From Mycobacterium deserti (GTDB lineage Bacteria; Actinomycetota; Actinomycetes; Mycobacteriales; Mycobacteriaceae): DNA of 64,000 nucleotides. The translations under genes were made by a program, and so were the position numbers. Positions 9,195-21,606 of the stretch are shown piece by piece. The notes below the pieces were generated by a model. The model ran no database searches, had not been told where the DNA came from, and worked only from the letters and a program-made list of their open reading frames with translations. Location of the stretch: contig NZ_JAODWD010000001.1 in the NCBI RefSeq assembly GCF_025345615.1, forward strand, positions 1,146,186 to 1,210,185, given 5' to 3'. The number at the start of each line of letters is the position of its first letter. The first letter of the stretch is position 1.

Positions 9195-9300
9195 GACGGC
9201 GGGCGTCGGGTCTGACTCAACACAGTGGCGCGACCGTTCTGGATTCTCACCAGATTCCTTCGCTCGCCGATTACATCGCACATCCTAAGCACTCGGTGCG
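9195..9300 (-). ncRNA. Cobalamin riboswitch upstream of cbtB
   Basis: Read on the minus strand, the leader contains the conserved cobalamin riboswitch core: CTGGTGAGAATCCAG (complement of about 9242-9256), then CGCCACTGTG (about 9221-9230), and a B12-box-like GAGTCAGACCCGAC (about 9207-9220). These match the receptor fold of the B12-responsive family. It ends about 70 bases before the cbtB ATG, so ligand binding could affect translation or termination. The outer limits are approximate, because the distal stems are poorly conserved and I could not fold them by computation. Confidence 0.85.
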
Positions 9301-9324
9301 ACTTTCGCGGACCCCGCATAGGCA

Positions 9325-9358
9325 GAAGCCCCCGAAACGTTGCCGTTTCGAGGGCTTC
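9325..9358 (-). terminator. Hairpin terminator after clpC1
   Basis: Two 14-base arms (9325-9338 and 9345-9358) pair at 13 positions around a 6-base loop, giving a GAAGCCC...GGGCTTC stem. It begins 12 bp beyond the clpC1 stop codon. No U-tract follows on the minus strand, as is common for mycobacterial hairpin terminators. It would also insulate the cbtB leader from read-through. Confidence 0.7.
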
Positions 9359-9370
9359 CGCGTTGTCGAG

Positions 9371-11920
<2,550 letters not shown>

Positions 11921-12095
11921 CGGTTTTACCTGCTCTCCATCACATAGGCGGGTGTCTCTGCGAGCGATGCGCGCTTGCCCACCTGCCTCCACTCTAATGG
12001 GCGGTTCCCACACGCGTGTCGCTGTGCGGACCTACCCACGCAAGACTGCAACGCCGCGACGTCGGCAAATCGTTCCGATACGGCCGGACTGCCGG

Positions 12096-12110
12096 TTCGC
12101 CGCTAGCGAA
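12096..12110. promoter_or_regulatory. ClgR-type operator in the clpC1/MFS intergenic region
   Basis: A perfect dyad TTCGC-N5-GCGAA occurs here. ClgR, the Clp gene regulator of actinobacteria, is known to recognise a GTTCGC-N5-GCG type site, and clpC genes are among its established targets. The site is 176 bp before the clpC1 start and 53 bp before the divergent MFS transporter start, so it could act on either gene. The family's known targets favour clpC1. Confidence 0.65.
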
Positions 12111-12162
12111 AGGCGGGATATAAAGGTCGGGCGGGCGCTATCAGGGGTGGTGAGAGCCGGGA

Positions 12163-13278
12163 ATGTCAGCACTGCGCCTTGGCGCCGTCGGGCTGTCGTT
12201 GATCGCCGTTTGTTATGGATTCGCAAGATTTGCCTACGGCCTGTTCCTGCCCGCCTTCGACGAGCGGTTCGGGCTCGGCGGCGCGATGGCCGGCGCGATC
12301 GCGTCGAGCAGTTACCTCGCGTACTGCGTGGCGATCGTGGCGGCGACCGCCGCAACCCCGCGGTGGGGCGCCAGGACGGTCGCCGTGCTCGCGGGCGTCG
12401 CGGCCGCGGTGGGCACGGCGACCATCGCCGCCGCTCCGAACGTCATTGTCCTGGCGATTGGTGTGGTCATCGCCGGTTCGAGCACCGGCCTCGCCTCTCC
12501 CCCGCTGGCGCACGCCGTTGCCCGCCATGTCACCGCTGATCGCGTGGACCGGGTGCAGACCGTGGTCAATTCCGGCACCGGCCTCGGCGTGATGGTGTCA
12601 GGGCCCATCGCGCTGGCGAGTGGGGCCGACTGGGCGATGGCGTGGTACGTGTTCGCGGCGACCGCCGTCGTCGTCACGGTGTGGGTCGCACTCACGATTC
12701 CGCCGAACTCCGGTCAGGCCGAGCGGCGTGCGCTCGTCCCCACACCGGTGCTCGCCGCTGGGTCGCTGCCGCTCTTCGTCGCGTCCGCGATGATGGGCGC
12801 AGGTAGCGCGGCGATCTGGACATTCGGCCGCGACGTCGCGGTGGGTGGCGGGCTCAGCCCGACCGCGTCGACGGTGATGTGGATCGTCTTGGGCGCGGCC
12901 GGCCTGCTCGGTGCGCTGACCGGCGACCTCGCGTCCCGTGCAGGCTTGGCCCGCGCGTGGACGGCCGCAATGCTGGTGCTGGCCGCTGCGACCGCGGTCT
13001 TCGGCGCCGTCGGCGGCCCTTCGCTCATCGCGACAGCCGCCGTGTTCGGAGCCGTGTACCTCGCACTCACCGGCTTGGTGCTGCTCTGGGGTATTCGCGT
13101 CTATCCGGACCATCCGGCGTTCGGAGTCGGAGCGCCGTTCCTCCTCATTGCGGCCGGGCAGGCTCTGGGCTCCCCGGCGATCGGCGCGCTGTCCGACGGG
13201 TTCACCGTTCCAGTCGCATTCGGTGCCGCGGCACTCACCTTGGTGATCGGCGCGGCCATCCGGCCGACAACCAGCTGA
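12163..13278 (+). CDS. MFS transporter, YbfB/YjiJ-like
   Basis: This 371-residue integral membrane protein has about eleven to twelve hydrophobic segments. Its opening resembles the YbfB/YjiJ group of the major facilitator superfamily (CYGFARFAYGLFLPAF). Substrate and direction of transport cannot be read from the sequence. The ATG at 12163 follows a short leader with a possible -10 (GATATAAA at 12117-12124). It is divergent from clpC1 and convergent with lsr2. Confidence 0.82.
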   Translation: MSALRLGAVGLSLIAVCYGFARFAYGLFLPAFDERFGLGGAMAGAIASSSYLAYCVAIVAATAATPRWGARTVAVLAGVAAAVGTATIAAAPNVIVLAIGVVIAGSSTGLASPPLAHAVARHVTADRVDRVQTVVNSGTGLGVMVSGPIALASGADWAMAWYVFAATAVVVTVWVALTIPPNSGQAERRALVPTPVLAAGSLPLFVASAMMGAGSAAIWTFGRDVAVGGGLSPTASTVMWIVLGAAGLLGALTGDLASRAGLARAWTAAMLVLAAATAVFGAVGGPSLIATAAVFGAVYLALTGLVLLWGIRVYPDHPAFGVGAPFLLIAAGQALGSPAIGALSDGFTVPVAFGAAALTLVIGAAIRPTTS

Positions 13279-13322
13279 TTGTCAGCCGGTTCTCCGTTCG
13301 AATGAATCCTGGCAACCGCTGG

Positions 13323-13664
13323 TTAGGTTGCCGCGTGGAATGCGTCGATCACATCGGCCGGGATGCGACCGCGAGTGGACACGTTGTGTCCATTGCGGCG
13401 CGCCCAATCCCGAATCGCAGCACTCTGCTCCCGATCAATGGCAGCCCGGCCGCGGCCGGAGCCCGCCGAACGTCCGCGTCGGCGGCCGCCGACCCGGCGG
13501 CCGGCGTCCACCCACTGTTTGAGGTCCTGTCGCAGTTTCGCAGCATTCTTCGACGAAAGGTCGATCTCGTAGCTGACTCCGTCGAGACCGAATTCGACGG
13601 TCTCGTCTGCGGCGCCCTCACCGTCGAAATCATCGACCAACGTGACGGTCACCTTTTTCGCCAT
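13323..13664 (-). CDS. lsr2: Nucleoid-associated xenogeneic silencer Lsr2
   Basis: Lsr2 is an H-NS-like protein that bridges AT-rich DNA and silences acquired genes. The 113-residue sequence has the N-terminal dimerisation domain ([12 protein letters not shown], then a beta-rich stretch to about 55), a basic Gly/Arg linker (56-73) and the C-terminal DNA-binding domain. That domain carries the AT-hook-like Arg98-Gly99-Arg100 within STRGRIP. Length and motifs are standard. A promoter candidate with an inverted repeat lies in the AT-rich 103-bp gap after lysS. Confidence 0.97.
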   Translation of the reverse strand: MAKKVTVTLVDDFDGEGAADETVEFGLDGVSYEIDLSSKNAAKLRQDLKQWVDAGRRVGGRRRGRSAGSGRGRAAIDREQSAAIRDWARRNGHNVSTRGRIPADVIDAFHAAT

Positions 13665-13691
13665 TTTGCCCTCACTGCCCTTCAGATCAAC

Positions 13692-13725
13692 AGATTAGAC
13701 CTCGAACCCCGGGCACCAATGTGCC
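13692..13725 (-). promoter_or_regulatory. Candidate lsr2 promoter with overlapping palindrome
   Basis: On the minus strand a TTGGTG hexamer (complement of 13714-13719) is followed after 16 bp by TAATCT (13692-13697), a plausible -35/-10 pair about 30 bases before the lsr2 ATG. A perfect inverted repeat GGCAC-CAAT-GTGCC (13712-13725) overlaps the -35. The flanking gap is rich in A and T, the kind of DNA Lsr2 binds, so autoregulation is conceivable. The assignment rests on pattern alone. Confidence 0.4.
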
Positions 13726-13767
13726 ATATAAAAGCAATTGTTACAACAACACTTGAATCACAGCAGA

Positions 13768-15282
13768 TCAGTTGCTGTGTCGTCGAACAATCGGGAACAA
13801 AACCGTCTCTCTAATCGACAGACCCGTCAATGCCATCAACAGCCGATCTATACCCATTCCGGTACCTGTTGACGGCGGCATCGCATACTCCAAAGCGGCC
13901 AGGAAATCGTCGTCCAGAGCCATTGCCTCATCGTCACCGGCCGCCGCGGCGCGCGCTTGCGCCTCGAAACGTTCACGCTGAATTACAGGGTCGATCAGTT
14001 CGGAGTAGCCGGTGGCCAGTTCGATGCGTCGGACGTACAGGTCCCATTTCTCGGTGACGCCTTCGATGCTGCGATGAGAGCGGGTCAAAGGCGTTGTCTC
14101 GACCGGGAAATCCCGCACGAAGGTGGGGGCCCACAGGGTGTTTCCCACGGTGTGTTCCCACAGTTCCTCGACCAATTTGCCATGGCCGTAACCGCGGTCG
14201 CGGGGAATCTCGACCCCGAGACGGTCGGCGGTCGCCCAGAGCTCCTCGGCAGAAGTGTCGGGAGTGACCTCTTCTCCGAGAGCCTCCGACAGTGACGGAT
14301 ACATTTGTATCGACGGCCATTCGCCGTCGAGGTCGTAGGTGGAGCCATCGGGCAATGGAACCTGTCTGGTGCCGATCGCCTCATCGGCAACCTCTTGAAT
14401 TATCTCACGCGTCACAACCGCGGAGTCGTCATACGTGCCGTACGCCTGATATGTCTCGAGCATGGCGAATTCCGGAGAATGCGTCCAATCCGCGCCTTCA
14501 TTTCTGAAGACCCGATTCAACTCGAAGACTCTCTCGAATCCACCTACCAAGCAACGCTTCAGGAAGAGTTCAGGAGCGATGCGCAGGTAGAGCTCGGCAT
14601 CGAGCGCATTGGAGTGCGTAATGAACGGCCTGGCCGCCGCCCCGCCGGCCAGCGTCTGCAGCATCGGCGTTTCGACTTCCAGGAAGCCGCGCCGCTCCAA
14701 TGCCGAACGCACAGCACGCACTACGGCGACACGCTGGCGCGCAATCGTTCGCGCCTCGGGACGCACGATCAGATCGACATAGCGCTGCCGGACGCGGGAC
14801 TCCTCACTCATCTCTTTATGTGCGACGGGAAGGGGTCGCAACGCTTTTGAAACGATTTGCCAGGAATCTGCGAGCACAGACAGCTCGCCGCGCCTCGAAC
14901 TGATGATCTCGCCGTGCACGTAGACAATGTCGCCAAGGTCCACGTCGGACTTCCACGCGTCGAGCGACTCCTGACCGACGCGGTCGAGACTGATCATGGC
15001 CTGCAGTTGGGTACCGTCACCCTCCTGCAGTGTGGCGAAACACAACTTGCCCGAATTGCGCGCGAACATGACCCGGCCTGCGACCCCCACCATTTCTGCG
15101 GTCTCGGTGTTGGCTTCGAGCTCGGGATACGCCTGTCGGATCTCGGCGAGGGTGTGGGTGCGGGCGACTTCGACCGGGTACGGCTCACGACCCTCGGCCA
15201 GCAATCGCTCACGCTTGGCCTGACGAATCCGGTATTGCTCGGGAACGTCGGATTCTGTGGCGGGCTGGTCTGCGGAGGTCAC
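13768..15282 (-). CDS. lysS: Lysyl-tRNA synthetase, class II
   Basis: This enzyme charges tRNA-Lys. The 504-residue protein has an N-terminal OB-fold anticodon-binding domain (about 60-170) and a class II catalytic core. Motif 2 is [18 protein letters not shown] and motif 3 is [15 protein letters not shown] near the C-terminus. The ATG at 15282 is only 23 bp from the start of the divergent aldolase-like gene. Length and motifs are ordinary for the housekeeping enzyme. Confidence 0.96.
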   Translation of the reverse strand: MTSADQPATESDVPEQYRIRQAKRERLLAEGREPYPVEVARTHTLAEIRQAYPELEANTETAEMVGVAGRVMFARNSGKLCFATLQEGDGTQLQAMISLDRVGQESLDAWKSDVDLGDIVYVHGEIISSRRGELSVLADSWQIVSKALRPLPVAHKEMSEESRVRQRYVDLIVRPEARTIARQRVAVVRAVRSALERRGFLEVETPMLQTLAGGAAARPFITHSNALDAELYLRIAPELFLKRCLVGGFERVFELNRVFRNEGADWTHSPEFAMLETYQAYGTYDDSAVVTREIIQEVADEAIGTRQVPLPDGSTYDLDGEWPSIQMYPSLSEALGEEVTPDTSAEELWATADRLGVEIPRDRGYGHGKLVEELWEHTVGNTLWAPTFVRDFPVETTPLTRSHRSIEGVTEKWDLYVRRIELATGYSELIDPVIQRERFEAQARAAAAGDDEAMALDDDFLAALEYAMPPSTGTGMGIDRLLMALTGLSIRETVLFPIVRRHSN

Positions 15283-15305
15283 GGCCTGCCAGCTTAAATG
15301 AACGC

Positions 15306-16529
15306 GTGCCCGCTCCCATCAGCGCGGCGGCGCTCGCCGCGCTGGCCGACGAGCCGCTGGACTGGCGGTTCAAGGGGCTGCCCGCCTCGTGGTGGGGCCG
15401 GACGCCCGCGCAGGTCTGCGAAACGGCGCCGGACCTGATGTCCGAAGGCGCGGTCGGACCGGTGTGCGTGCTGCGCGCCGACGCCCTGCGCCACAACCTC
15501 ACGACGATGGCGGACTGGTGCCGCGGCCGCGGTGTGGAACTCGCGCCGCACGCCAAGACGCATATGGCCCCCCAGCTGCTGGCCCGCCAGTTCGATGCAG
15601 GCGCAACAGCGGTGACTCTGGCAACGATCAGCCAGGTCCGCGTCGTTCGGGCCTTCGGCGTCGGCGATGTGGTGCTGGCCAACGAACTGGTCGATGAGGC
15701 CGGGTTGCGCTGGCTCGCCGCTGAACTCGATGCCGATGCGTCGTTCCGGATCGTCTGCTGGGTGGACTCGCTGTCCGGAGTAGCGCAGATGACGGCCGCG
15801 CTGACGGCGGCCGGCGCTCGAAGGCCGCTCGACGTCTGCGTCGAGGTGGGCCTGGCCGGCGGACGGACGGGCTGCCGCGACGCAGAGTCCGTCGACGAGG
15901 TGGCGCGCGCGGTGGTCGCGTCACCGCGGCTTCGACTGATCGGTGTGGCCGGCTACGAAGCTGCGCTCGGGCACGATGTCGGTGGGGGCGCGCTCGGCCG
16001 CGTCAGGTCGTACTTGACCGAGATTCGCAACAGCGCACTGCGATTGGCGCCGATCTTCGAGACCGATCGGGTAGTGGTGACCGCCGGCGGCAGCACGTAC
16101 TTCGACGCGGTGGCGGAGGTGCTGGCCGGTGATTGGCGCACCGTGATCCGCAGTGGCTGCTACCTGACGCACGACGACGGGTTGTATGACAGGACGTCGC
16201 CGCTGCGGAACGGGCTGATGGCGGCGATGAGCGTGTGGGCCCAGGTGATCTCACGCCCCGAGCCCGAGCTGGCACTGCTGACGATGGGTCGCCGCGATGT
16301 GTCGTTCGATCAGGATCTACCGGTCCCGTACGGCCTTCCTGCAAGCCGGGTCGTGAAGCTCAACGACCAGCACGCCTATATGCGACTCGGCGGGGACGAC
16401 AGGGTTGACGTGGGAGACTGGGTGGAGTTCGGCATCTCGCATCCCTGCACGACTTTCGACAAGTGGCAGATGATCCCGGTCGTCGACGCCGACAACCGAG
16501 TCCGCGAACTGGTGCGCACGTTCTTCTAG
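15306..16529 (+). CDS. D-serine dehydratase/D-threonine aldolase-like PLP enzyme
   Basis: This is a fold-type III, alanine-racemase-like enzyme of 407 residues. Lys84 in APHAKTHM is the expected PLP Schiff-base lysine. A barrel domain is followed by the DSD1-type C-terminal beta domain, with His in NDQHAYM and His/Cys in [10 protein letters not shown], the metal ligands of this family. Members cleave or deaminate D-beta-hydroxy amino acids; the exact substrate is unknown. The GTG start at 15306 lies 24 bp from the divergent lysS start, and the stop is 4 bp from the convergent coaX stop. Confidence 0.85.
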   Translation: MPAPISAAALAALADEPLDWRFKGLPASWWGRTPAQVCETAPDLMSEGAVGPVCVLRADALRHNLTTMADWCRGRGVELAPHAKTHMAPQLLARQFDAGATAVTLATISQVRVVRAFGVGDVVLANELVDEAGLRWLAAELDADASFRIVCWVDSLSGVAQMTAALTAAGARRPLDVCVEVGLAGGRTGCRDAESVDEVARAVVASPRLRLIGVAGYEAALGHDVGGGALGRVRSYLTEIRNSALRLAPIFETDRVVVTAGGSTYFDAVAEVLAGDWRTVIRSGCYLTHDDGLYDRTSPLRNGLMAAMSVWAQVISRPEPELALLTMGRRDVSFDQDLPVPYGLPASRVVKLNDQHAYMRLGGDDRVDVGDWVEFGISHPCTTFDKWQMIPVVDADNRVRELVRTFF

Positions 16530-16533
16530 CGAT

Positions 16534-17349
16534 TCAACGGGCCGGCTTGAGGCGGCCGCGCTGGTTGTCGCGGTTGCGTTCGAACACCAATCGCAGACCG
16601 TCGAGCGTCAGGTGTTGATCGTAGTGGCCGACGGTGCGCATATCGGGCAGCAGCAGAGGCGCTGTGTGGCCGGTCGCCACCACCGCGACATCGCTGCCTG
16701 CGAAGCCGTCGACGTCCTCGCGGATGCGGTGCACCAGACCGTCGACCAGTCCCGCGAACCCGAACACGGCGCCTGCCTGCATGCACTCGACTGTGTTCTT
16801 GCCGACCACCGACCGCGGCCGGGTCAACTCGACGCGGCGCAGCGCCGCCGAGCGTGTCGCGGCCGCGTCCGACGACACCTCGACCCCCGGCGCGATGGCA
16901 CCACCGAGGAACTCGCCCTTGGCCGAGACCACGTCGACGCAGATCGACGATCCGAAGTCGATGACGATCGCCGCCGATCCGTACTTGTGGAACGCCGCCA
17001 GGCAGTTGACGATCCGGTCGGCGCCTATCTCCTTGGGGTTGTCGACCAGAAGCGGAATACCGGTGCGCACACCGGGTTCGATGAGCACGTGCGGAACGGA
17101 CGGCCAGTACTGGCCGAGCATCTCGCGGAGTTCGTGCATGACCGAGGGCACCGTGGAGAGCCCCGCGGCCCCGGTCAGTCGTTCGGAATCGTCACCGATG
17201 AGACCGTCGATCGTCAGGGCCAGCTCGTCGGCGGTCACTTCGGATTCAGTGCGAATCCGCCAGTGCTGGGCCACCTTCGCGTGCTCGCCCGAACCCGACA
17301 CCAATCCGACGACGGTGTGGGTGTTGCGGACGTCGATCGCGAGGAGCAC
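16534..17349 (-). CDS. coaX: Type III pantothenate kinase
   Basis: CoaX phosphorylates pantothenate in the first step of coenzyme A synthesis. The 271-residue protein has the ASKHA-fold features of type III kinases: N-terminal [14 protein letters not shown] with the catalytic Asp, [13 protein letters not shown] near residue 105, and the glycine-rich GGAIAPGV segment. The start is GTG at 17349, two bases after the panD stop, so the genes are effectively coupled. It is the last gene of the ftsH-folE-pan chain. Confidence 0.93.
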   Translation of the reverse strand: MLLAIDVRNTHTVVGLVSGSGEHAKVAQHWRIRTESEVTADELALTIDGLIGDDSERLTGAAGLSTVPSVMHELREMLGQYWPSVPHVLIEPGVRTGIPLLVDNPKEIGADRIVNCLAAFHKYGSAAIVIDFGSSICVDVVSAKGEFLGGAIAPGVEVSSDAAATRSAALRRVELTRPRSVVGKNTVECMQAGAVFGFAGLVDGLVHRIREDVDGFAGSDVAVVATGHTAPLLLPDMRTVGHYDQHLTLDGLRLVFERNRDNQRGRLKPAR

Positions 17350-17351
17350 GG

Positions 17352-17759
17352 CTACCGCGGTGACATCAGTTCGGACGCATCGGCCGGCACGTGGGCGGGA
17401 TCGTGACCGAGATCGACCTGCCTGTTGGCGGCGTCGACGAATACGATCCGGGGCTGATACTCGCGCGCCTCGGCGTCCTCCATCGTGCCGTAGGCGATGA
17501 GAATCACCAGATCGCCCGGATGCACCAGATGCGCTGCCGCGCCGTTGATTCCGATAACGCCGCTGCCGCGTTCGCCGGTGATGGCGTAGGTGACCAGGCG
17601 CGCGCCGTTGTCGATGTCGACGATGGTGACCTGCTCACCCTCGAGCAGGTCAGCGGCGTCCATCAGATCGGCGTCGATGGTGACCGAACCGACATAATGT
17701 AGGTCAGCTTGAGTGACGGTCGCGCGATGGATCTTCGACTTCAGCATTGTTCGTAACAT
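17352..17759 (-). CDS. panD: Aspartate 1-decarboxylase proenzyme
   Basis: PanD makes beta-alanine from aspartate and is activated by self-cleavage to a pyruvoyl enzyme. With the ATG at 17759 the cleavage pair falls exactly at Gly24-Ser25 in HYVGSV, as in known PanD proteins. An in-frame TTG one codon upstream would shift this numbering. GGAGG precedes the ATG by about seven bases. The start shares one base with the panC stop (TGATG). The 135-residue length is normal. Confidence 0.95.
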   Translation of the reverse strand: MLRTMLKSKIHRATVTQADLHYVGSVTIDADLMDAADLLEGEQVTIVDIDNGARLVTYAITGERGSGVIGINGAAAHLVHPGDLVILIAYGTMEDAEAREYQPRIVFVDAANRQVDLGHDPAHVPADASELMSPR

Positions 17760-18727
17760 CAATTCCTCCAGGGCAATTCGTGACTGCCGGCCGATCCGGC
17801 AAATGGATCTGACTCTTCCGACCCGACGCGGGGATGACCGTCGATGCCGGCGCTGGCCCCGATGTCGATGGCGATGTTGTCCAGCAGTCTGGTCCGGCCC
17901 AGCCGGGCGGCCACGAGCATGCGAGCGGCTCCCTCCGCAGGTGCTGGGCCCAGCATCGGGTCACGCACCTCGAGGTAGTCGACCTCGATCGAGGGCACCT
18001 CGTCGAGCACGGCCCGCGCCGCGTCCAAGGCAGCCGCGGTGCCGCCCGACGCGGCATACATCCCAGCGAGCAACGCCGCCGACAACGCGCCCGCGTGTTC
18101 GCGCTGCTCCTCGTCGAGGTAGCGGTTGCGCGATGACATCGCCAACCCGTCGGCCTCCCGCACGATCGGCACGCCGACGATCTGCACGTCGACGTTCAGG
18201 TCGGCGACCATCTGACGGATGAGCGCCAACTGCTGGTAGTCCTTCTCCCCGAAAAATGCGCGATCCGGCCGCACGATCTGCAGCAGCTTCAGAACGACGG
18301 TCAGCACGCCCGCGAAATGGGTTGGTCGCGAGGCACCTTCGAGTTCCATGCCCAACGGGCCGGGCTGGACCGAGGTCCGGGTCCCGTCGGGGTACATGTC
18401 GGCGGCCGTCGGAGTGAACGCGATTTCCACGCCCTCTTGCCGCAGCGCCGCCAGATCGTCGTCCAACGTCCGCGGATAGGCGTCGAGGTCCTCGCCGGCG
18501 CCGAACTGCAGCGGGTTGACGAAGATCGACACCACCACTACTGCTCCCTGGACGCGCTTGGCGGCGCGGATCAACGTCAGATGGCCTTCGTGGAGGGCGC
18601 CCATCGTCGGCACCAGCATGACCCTGCGCCCGGTAGCCCGCAGCGCCCTGCTGACGTCGTTGACATCGCGCGCGCTGGAGAAGACGTTCAACTGTCCCGC
18701 GGTGAACTGCGGCTTGCGCGGCATCAT
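17759..18727 (-). CDS. panC: Pantothenate synthetase
   Basis: PanC joins pantoate and beta-alanine using ATP. Visible signatures are the HEGH nucleotide motif (residues 46-49 in MGALHEGHL), FGEKDYQQ and the KMSKS-like AMSSRNRYL. The ATG at 18727 overlaps the preceding stop (ATGATG containing TGA); the second ATG at 18724 is an equally good start. At 322 residues it is slightly longer than the M. tuberculosis enzyme, with extra residues at the C-terminus. Together with panD and coaX it forms a compact vitamin B5/CoA block. Confidence 0.95.
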   Translation of the reverse strand: MMPRKPQFTAGQLNVFSSARDVNDVSRALRATGRRVMLVPTMGALHEGHLTLIRAAKRVQGAVVVVSIFVNPLQFGAGEDLDAYPRTLDDDLAALRQEGVEIAFTPTAADMYPDGTRTSVQPGPLGMELEGASRPTHFAGVLTVVLKLLQIVRPDRAFFGEKDYQQLALIRQMVADLNVDVQIVGVPIVREADGLAMSSRNRYLDEEQREHAGALSAALLAGMYAASGGTAAALDAARAVLDEVPSIEVDYLEVRDPMLGPAPAEGAARMLVAARLGRTRLLDNIAIDIGASAGIDGHPRVGSEESDPFAGSAGSHELPWRN

Positions 18728-19668
18728 GGCTGTCCCGTCCCCAGCTGGCGCGTGGGCCCATCCGCGAGCACCGCGAACACATCGCGGGGCGCATGGGCTC
18801 GCTTGGCCGTTCGCAATGAATTGTCCCGGTATGCCCGTGCCAGTTCGGGGTCCGCCTCGCCCAGCGCCTCGAGATGACGGGCGACGACGTGCGCATCGCC
18901 GCGGGCGACCGGACCGGTCAGCGCAGCCTGCCCCCGCTGCAGCGCGTTCTCCAGCGACGCGCGTGCCAACGGACCGACGACCCGTTCCGCGATCCCGCCC
19001 GGGGCGCTGCCGACGAGTTCCTGGCCCAGCAGTTCCTGACCCCACAGCGCGGCCCGCAGCGCCTCGACTGCATCGAGCAGCACGGTGACCACGTGATTGC
19101 TCGCGTGCGCCAGCGCCGCGTGGTAGAGCGCACGTGCGTCTTCGCGAACCCGGAACGGCTCTCCGCCGATCTCGAGCACCAACGATTGCGCAACCGCGTA
19201 TCCGACCTCGTCGGCGGCCGTCACGCCGAAGCAGCCGTCACGGAGCCGCTCGATGTCCTCGTCGGCACCGGTGAACGTCATGGCCGGGTGGATCGCCAAC
19301 GGAATGCAGCCCTGCGACGCCAGCGGGGCCAGCACGCCGATGCCGTTGGCACCCGAGGTGTGCGCGACGATGGTCCCCGGCCGCACCGCGCCGGTGGCTG
19401 CGAGGCCCGTCACCAGGCCCGCGAGTTCGGTGTCGGGCACCGCGATCAACAACAGCTCGGCGCGAGCCGCGACCTCGTCGACCGCCAGCACGGCGGTATC
19501 GGGCAACCGGCGCTGCGCGCGCTCGCGCGACGCCTGGGAGATTGCGCTGCAGGCGACAACGACGTGTTCGGCGCGCTCCAACGCGACGCCGAGCGCGGTA
19601 CCCACCCGACCAGCGGAAATGATGCCGATCGTGAGTCGCGCCGGACGGAATCCGTCGGGGGTCCCCAT
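18724..19668 (-). CDS. Rossmann-like/DUF2520 oxidoreductase-type protein
   Basis: This 314-residue protein combines an N-terminal NAD(P)-binding fold ([14 protein letters not shown], a GxxGxG-like loop) with a DUF2520 helical domain. The whole resembles F420-reductase-like or pyrroline-reductase-like proteins. Its conserved place just before panC in mycobacteria suggests a role in pantothenate synthesis, possibly ketopantoate reduction. That is inference, since no classical panE is visible here. The ATG at 19668 starts the Rossmann strand; upstream open frame is low-complexity shadow sequence. Confidence 0.8.
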   Translation of the reverse strand: MGTPDGFRPARLTIGIISAGRVGTALGVALERAEHVVVACSAISQASRERAQRRLPDTAVLAVDEVAARAELLLIAVPDTELAGLVTGLAATGAVRPGTIVAHTSGANGIGVLAPLASQGCIPLAIHPAMTFTGADEDIERLRDGCFGVTAADEVGYAVAQSLVLEIGGEPFRVREDARALYHAALAHASNHVVTVLLDAVEALRAALWGQELLGQELVGSAPGGIAERVVGPLARASLENALQRGQAALTGPVARGDAHVVARHLEALGEADPELARAYRDNSLRTAKRAHAPRDVFAVLADGPTRQLGTGQP

Positions 19669-19750
19669 GTAGACGACCTCACTGAATGTCGAAAGATGCG
19701 TGCGTTCCGGTCCTGCGGTGCGGGTACCGGACGGTCGATACGAGGTTAGC

Positions 19751-21052
19751 TCACTGTTCGCGGCGGCGGCGACGCCCACCACCGGTGGGGGCTGCCTGCA
19801 GGCGAGCGAGCAGCTCGGCAACGGATTGCCCGCCGGTCTGGGGCTCGTCGTCGCTGCGGTGCCTTCGCCCGGACGACTGCGCTGTTTCACGTGTCGGTTC
19901 GGGCTCCGGCGGTGACGGTGGTTGCGCGGGCTCGGTGGCCAGTGTCGGCGGGGACGGCGCACGCCCGGGATCGCCGGCGTCCGGCGGCGCCGAGTGGCGG
20001 CCGCGGCGGGATTCCTGCGGCGTCGTCGACATCGCCGGATGCGCGCTCTCGGGATCGGGAGCCCGCCGCCTGCCGACATATTCGGCCGAGCCGTTTTCAG
20101 TCACCGGCACCGGCGGCGCCACCCAGTTGCTACCTGGCGTGCCGGCCGGAATGTACTGCCCCTCTGCGGGAGCCGGTCGCCAGTTCGTCGCGGGGGCCGG
20201 CTCCTGCTGCTGCGGCTCTTGTGGCGGCAGCCAAGGAATCTGGGTCTCTCGGGGCTGCTCGCGCGCGGGTTCCCGAAGCGGTTCGGGCGGGGGTGGCGCG
20301 GGCGGCTGTGGTGTGGACGGCGGTGGCGTCCATGCGGGCTCTTCGCCTCGGTGCCGTCGCGCCTCGCGCTCGATGTCTGAGGCCCGCCGATGCGCACCGC
20401 CCGGCGGCGGGGGCGGCGGCACCCAATCGAATTCGGGCGGATTCGGCTCGGCGGGCACGTCGATGATCGGGCTTTCCTCGGTGCGTGCGTTCGAGTCGTC
20501 GCGGGTCTCGGCCTCGATTCGGCTGCTGCTGACGCGGCCGGTGGTCTCGTTGTCGGGGCGGGCCCAGTCGCTGAGGGCGCGGACGGTCGAGCGTTCGTTC
20601 TCGATCGCCGGCCGATGCGACAGGTCGGCGTCGAACAGGATCTCCAGGTTGGCACGCAGCGCGGCCAGCTCGGCCCGCAGACCGGCCACCTCGTCGGCGG
20701 CCTGGGCGCGCAGCTCCGAGGACAGCTCACGACGCAACTGCGTCTCTACCGAGAGTTCGTATTCGCGGCGCGCGGAGATCTCCCGGTCCAGCTGTAGGTC
20801 GTAGACCAATTTGAGGTCGCGCACCTTGGCCTGGTCGACATCGCTCTGCCTGCGGTAGATGACCGACACGAAGGCCGCGACGACCGCTGCCCACAACGCG
20901 AGGATGACAGCGAGCTTCAGCAGCTCCACCCGATTGGTGAACACCAGGGCCGAACTGGCCCCGATGGCCAGCACCAGCAACGCTGTCAGAAGCACCCAGC
21001 CCGGCCTGCGCCCGCCGCGCCGGGGGCGCGCGCTGCGGTTCAGATCGGTCAT
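19751..21052 (-). CDS. Membrane protein with coiled coil and long proline-rich tail
   Basis: I do not know its function; it occupies the place of the conserved membrane protein between the pan and fol genes in mycobacteria. Two transmembrane helices lie near the N-terminus (about 18-38 and 44-64). A charged, probably coiled-coil segment follows (about 65-150), then a disordered tail of over 250 residues rich in Pro, Glu, Arg and Gln. The ATG at 21052 (MTDLNRSARPRRGG) is preferred over an upstream GTG. Cytoplasmic location of the tail is likely from the Arg-rich N-terminus. Confidence 0.75.
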   Translation of the reverse strand: MTDLNRSARPRRGGRRPGWVLLTALLVLAIGASSALVFTNRVELLKLAVILALWAAVVAAFVSVIYRRQSDVDQAKVRDLKLVYDLQLDREISARREYELSVETQLRRELSSELRAQAADEVAGLRAELAALRANLEILFDADLSHRPAIENERSTVRALSDWARPDNETTGRVSSSRIEAETRDDSNARTEESPIIDVPAEPNPPEFDWVPPPPPPGGAHRRASDIEREARRHRGEEPAWTPPPSTPQPPAPPPPEPLREPAREQPRETQIPWLPPQEPQQQEPAPATNWRPAPAEGQYIPAGTPGSNWVAPPVPVTENGSAEYVGRRRAPDPESAHPAMSTTPQESRRGRHSAPPDAGDPGRAPSPPTLATEPAQPPSPPEPEPTRETAQSSGRRHRSDDEPQTGGQSVAELLARLQAAPTGGGRRRRREQ

Positions 21053-21129
21053 GGGGCGACTGTACCCGCCACAGGTCACCAAGCGTGTCGACCGCTGCGG
21101 CGATTCGGCTGCTCAGCCTTGGTATTCCG

Positions 21130-21606
21130 TCACTCGGCCGCCCTGTCGGGGTCGTCCGGCGGCTCCTGCGGAGACATGCAGCAATGCTGGAGCCACAGCG
21201 CGGCGGAGACCAGAGCGAGTGCACATGCGGCGGCCACAAGGGCTCCCGCGGTGTCCTCGCCCGCGACCCGCAAAGTCGAGCGGCGAGGCAGCAGATAGCC
21301 GAGCACGCCCAGCCACCACCCCAGGACCAGCGCGCCCACCCATGCCGACGCCTTGGCGATCACCACCGAACGGGCCACTGCGAGCGGATGTAGCCAACCC
21401 GGTCCGTCGCCGATCCGCCCGTCGTTGATCTTGGCGCGCACGAACACCCCCCATCCCGCTTCGGCGATCGCGACGGCAAGAAGCGAGACGCCCGTCCACA
21501 GCGTCAGCGGCGGGAACCACCGATAGGTCAGCGTCACCAGGACGTAGCCGACGACGGCGACGATCACCACCGCGGCCGTCAGATCGCGCTTGCGGGTGGG
21601 GCCCAT
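21130..21606 (-). CDS. DUF3180 membrane protein
   Basis: This 158-residue protein has four predicted transmembrane segments (about 10-28, 33-52, 80-105 and 118-140) and matches the DUF3180 family, which in actinobacteria is almost always next to folK. Function is unknown. Its ATG shares one base with the folK stop (TGATG), so its translation is coupled to folate synthesis genes. Confidence 0.85.
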   Translation of the reverse strand: MGPTRKRDLTAAVVIVAVVGYVLVTLTYRWFPPLTLWTGVSLLAVAIAEAGWGVFVRAKINDGRIGDGPGWLHPLAVARSVVIAKASAWVGALVLGWWLGVLGYLLPRRSTLRVAGEDTAGALVAAACALALVSAALWLQHCCMSPQEPPDDPDRAAE

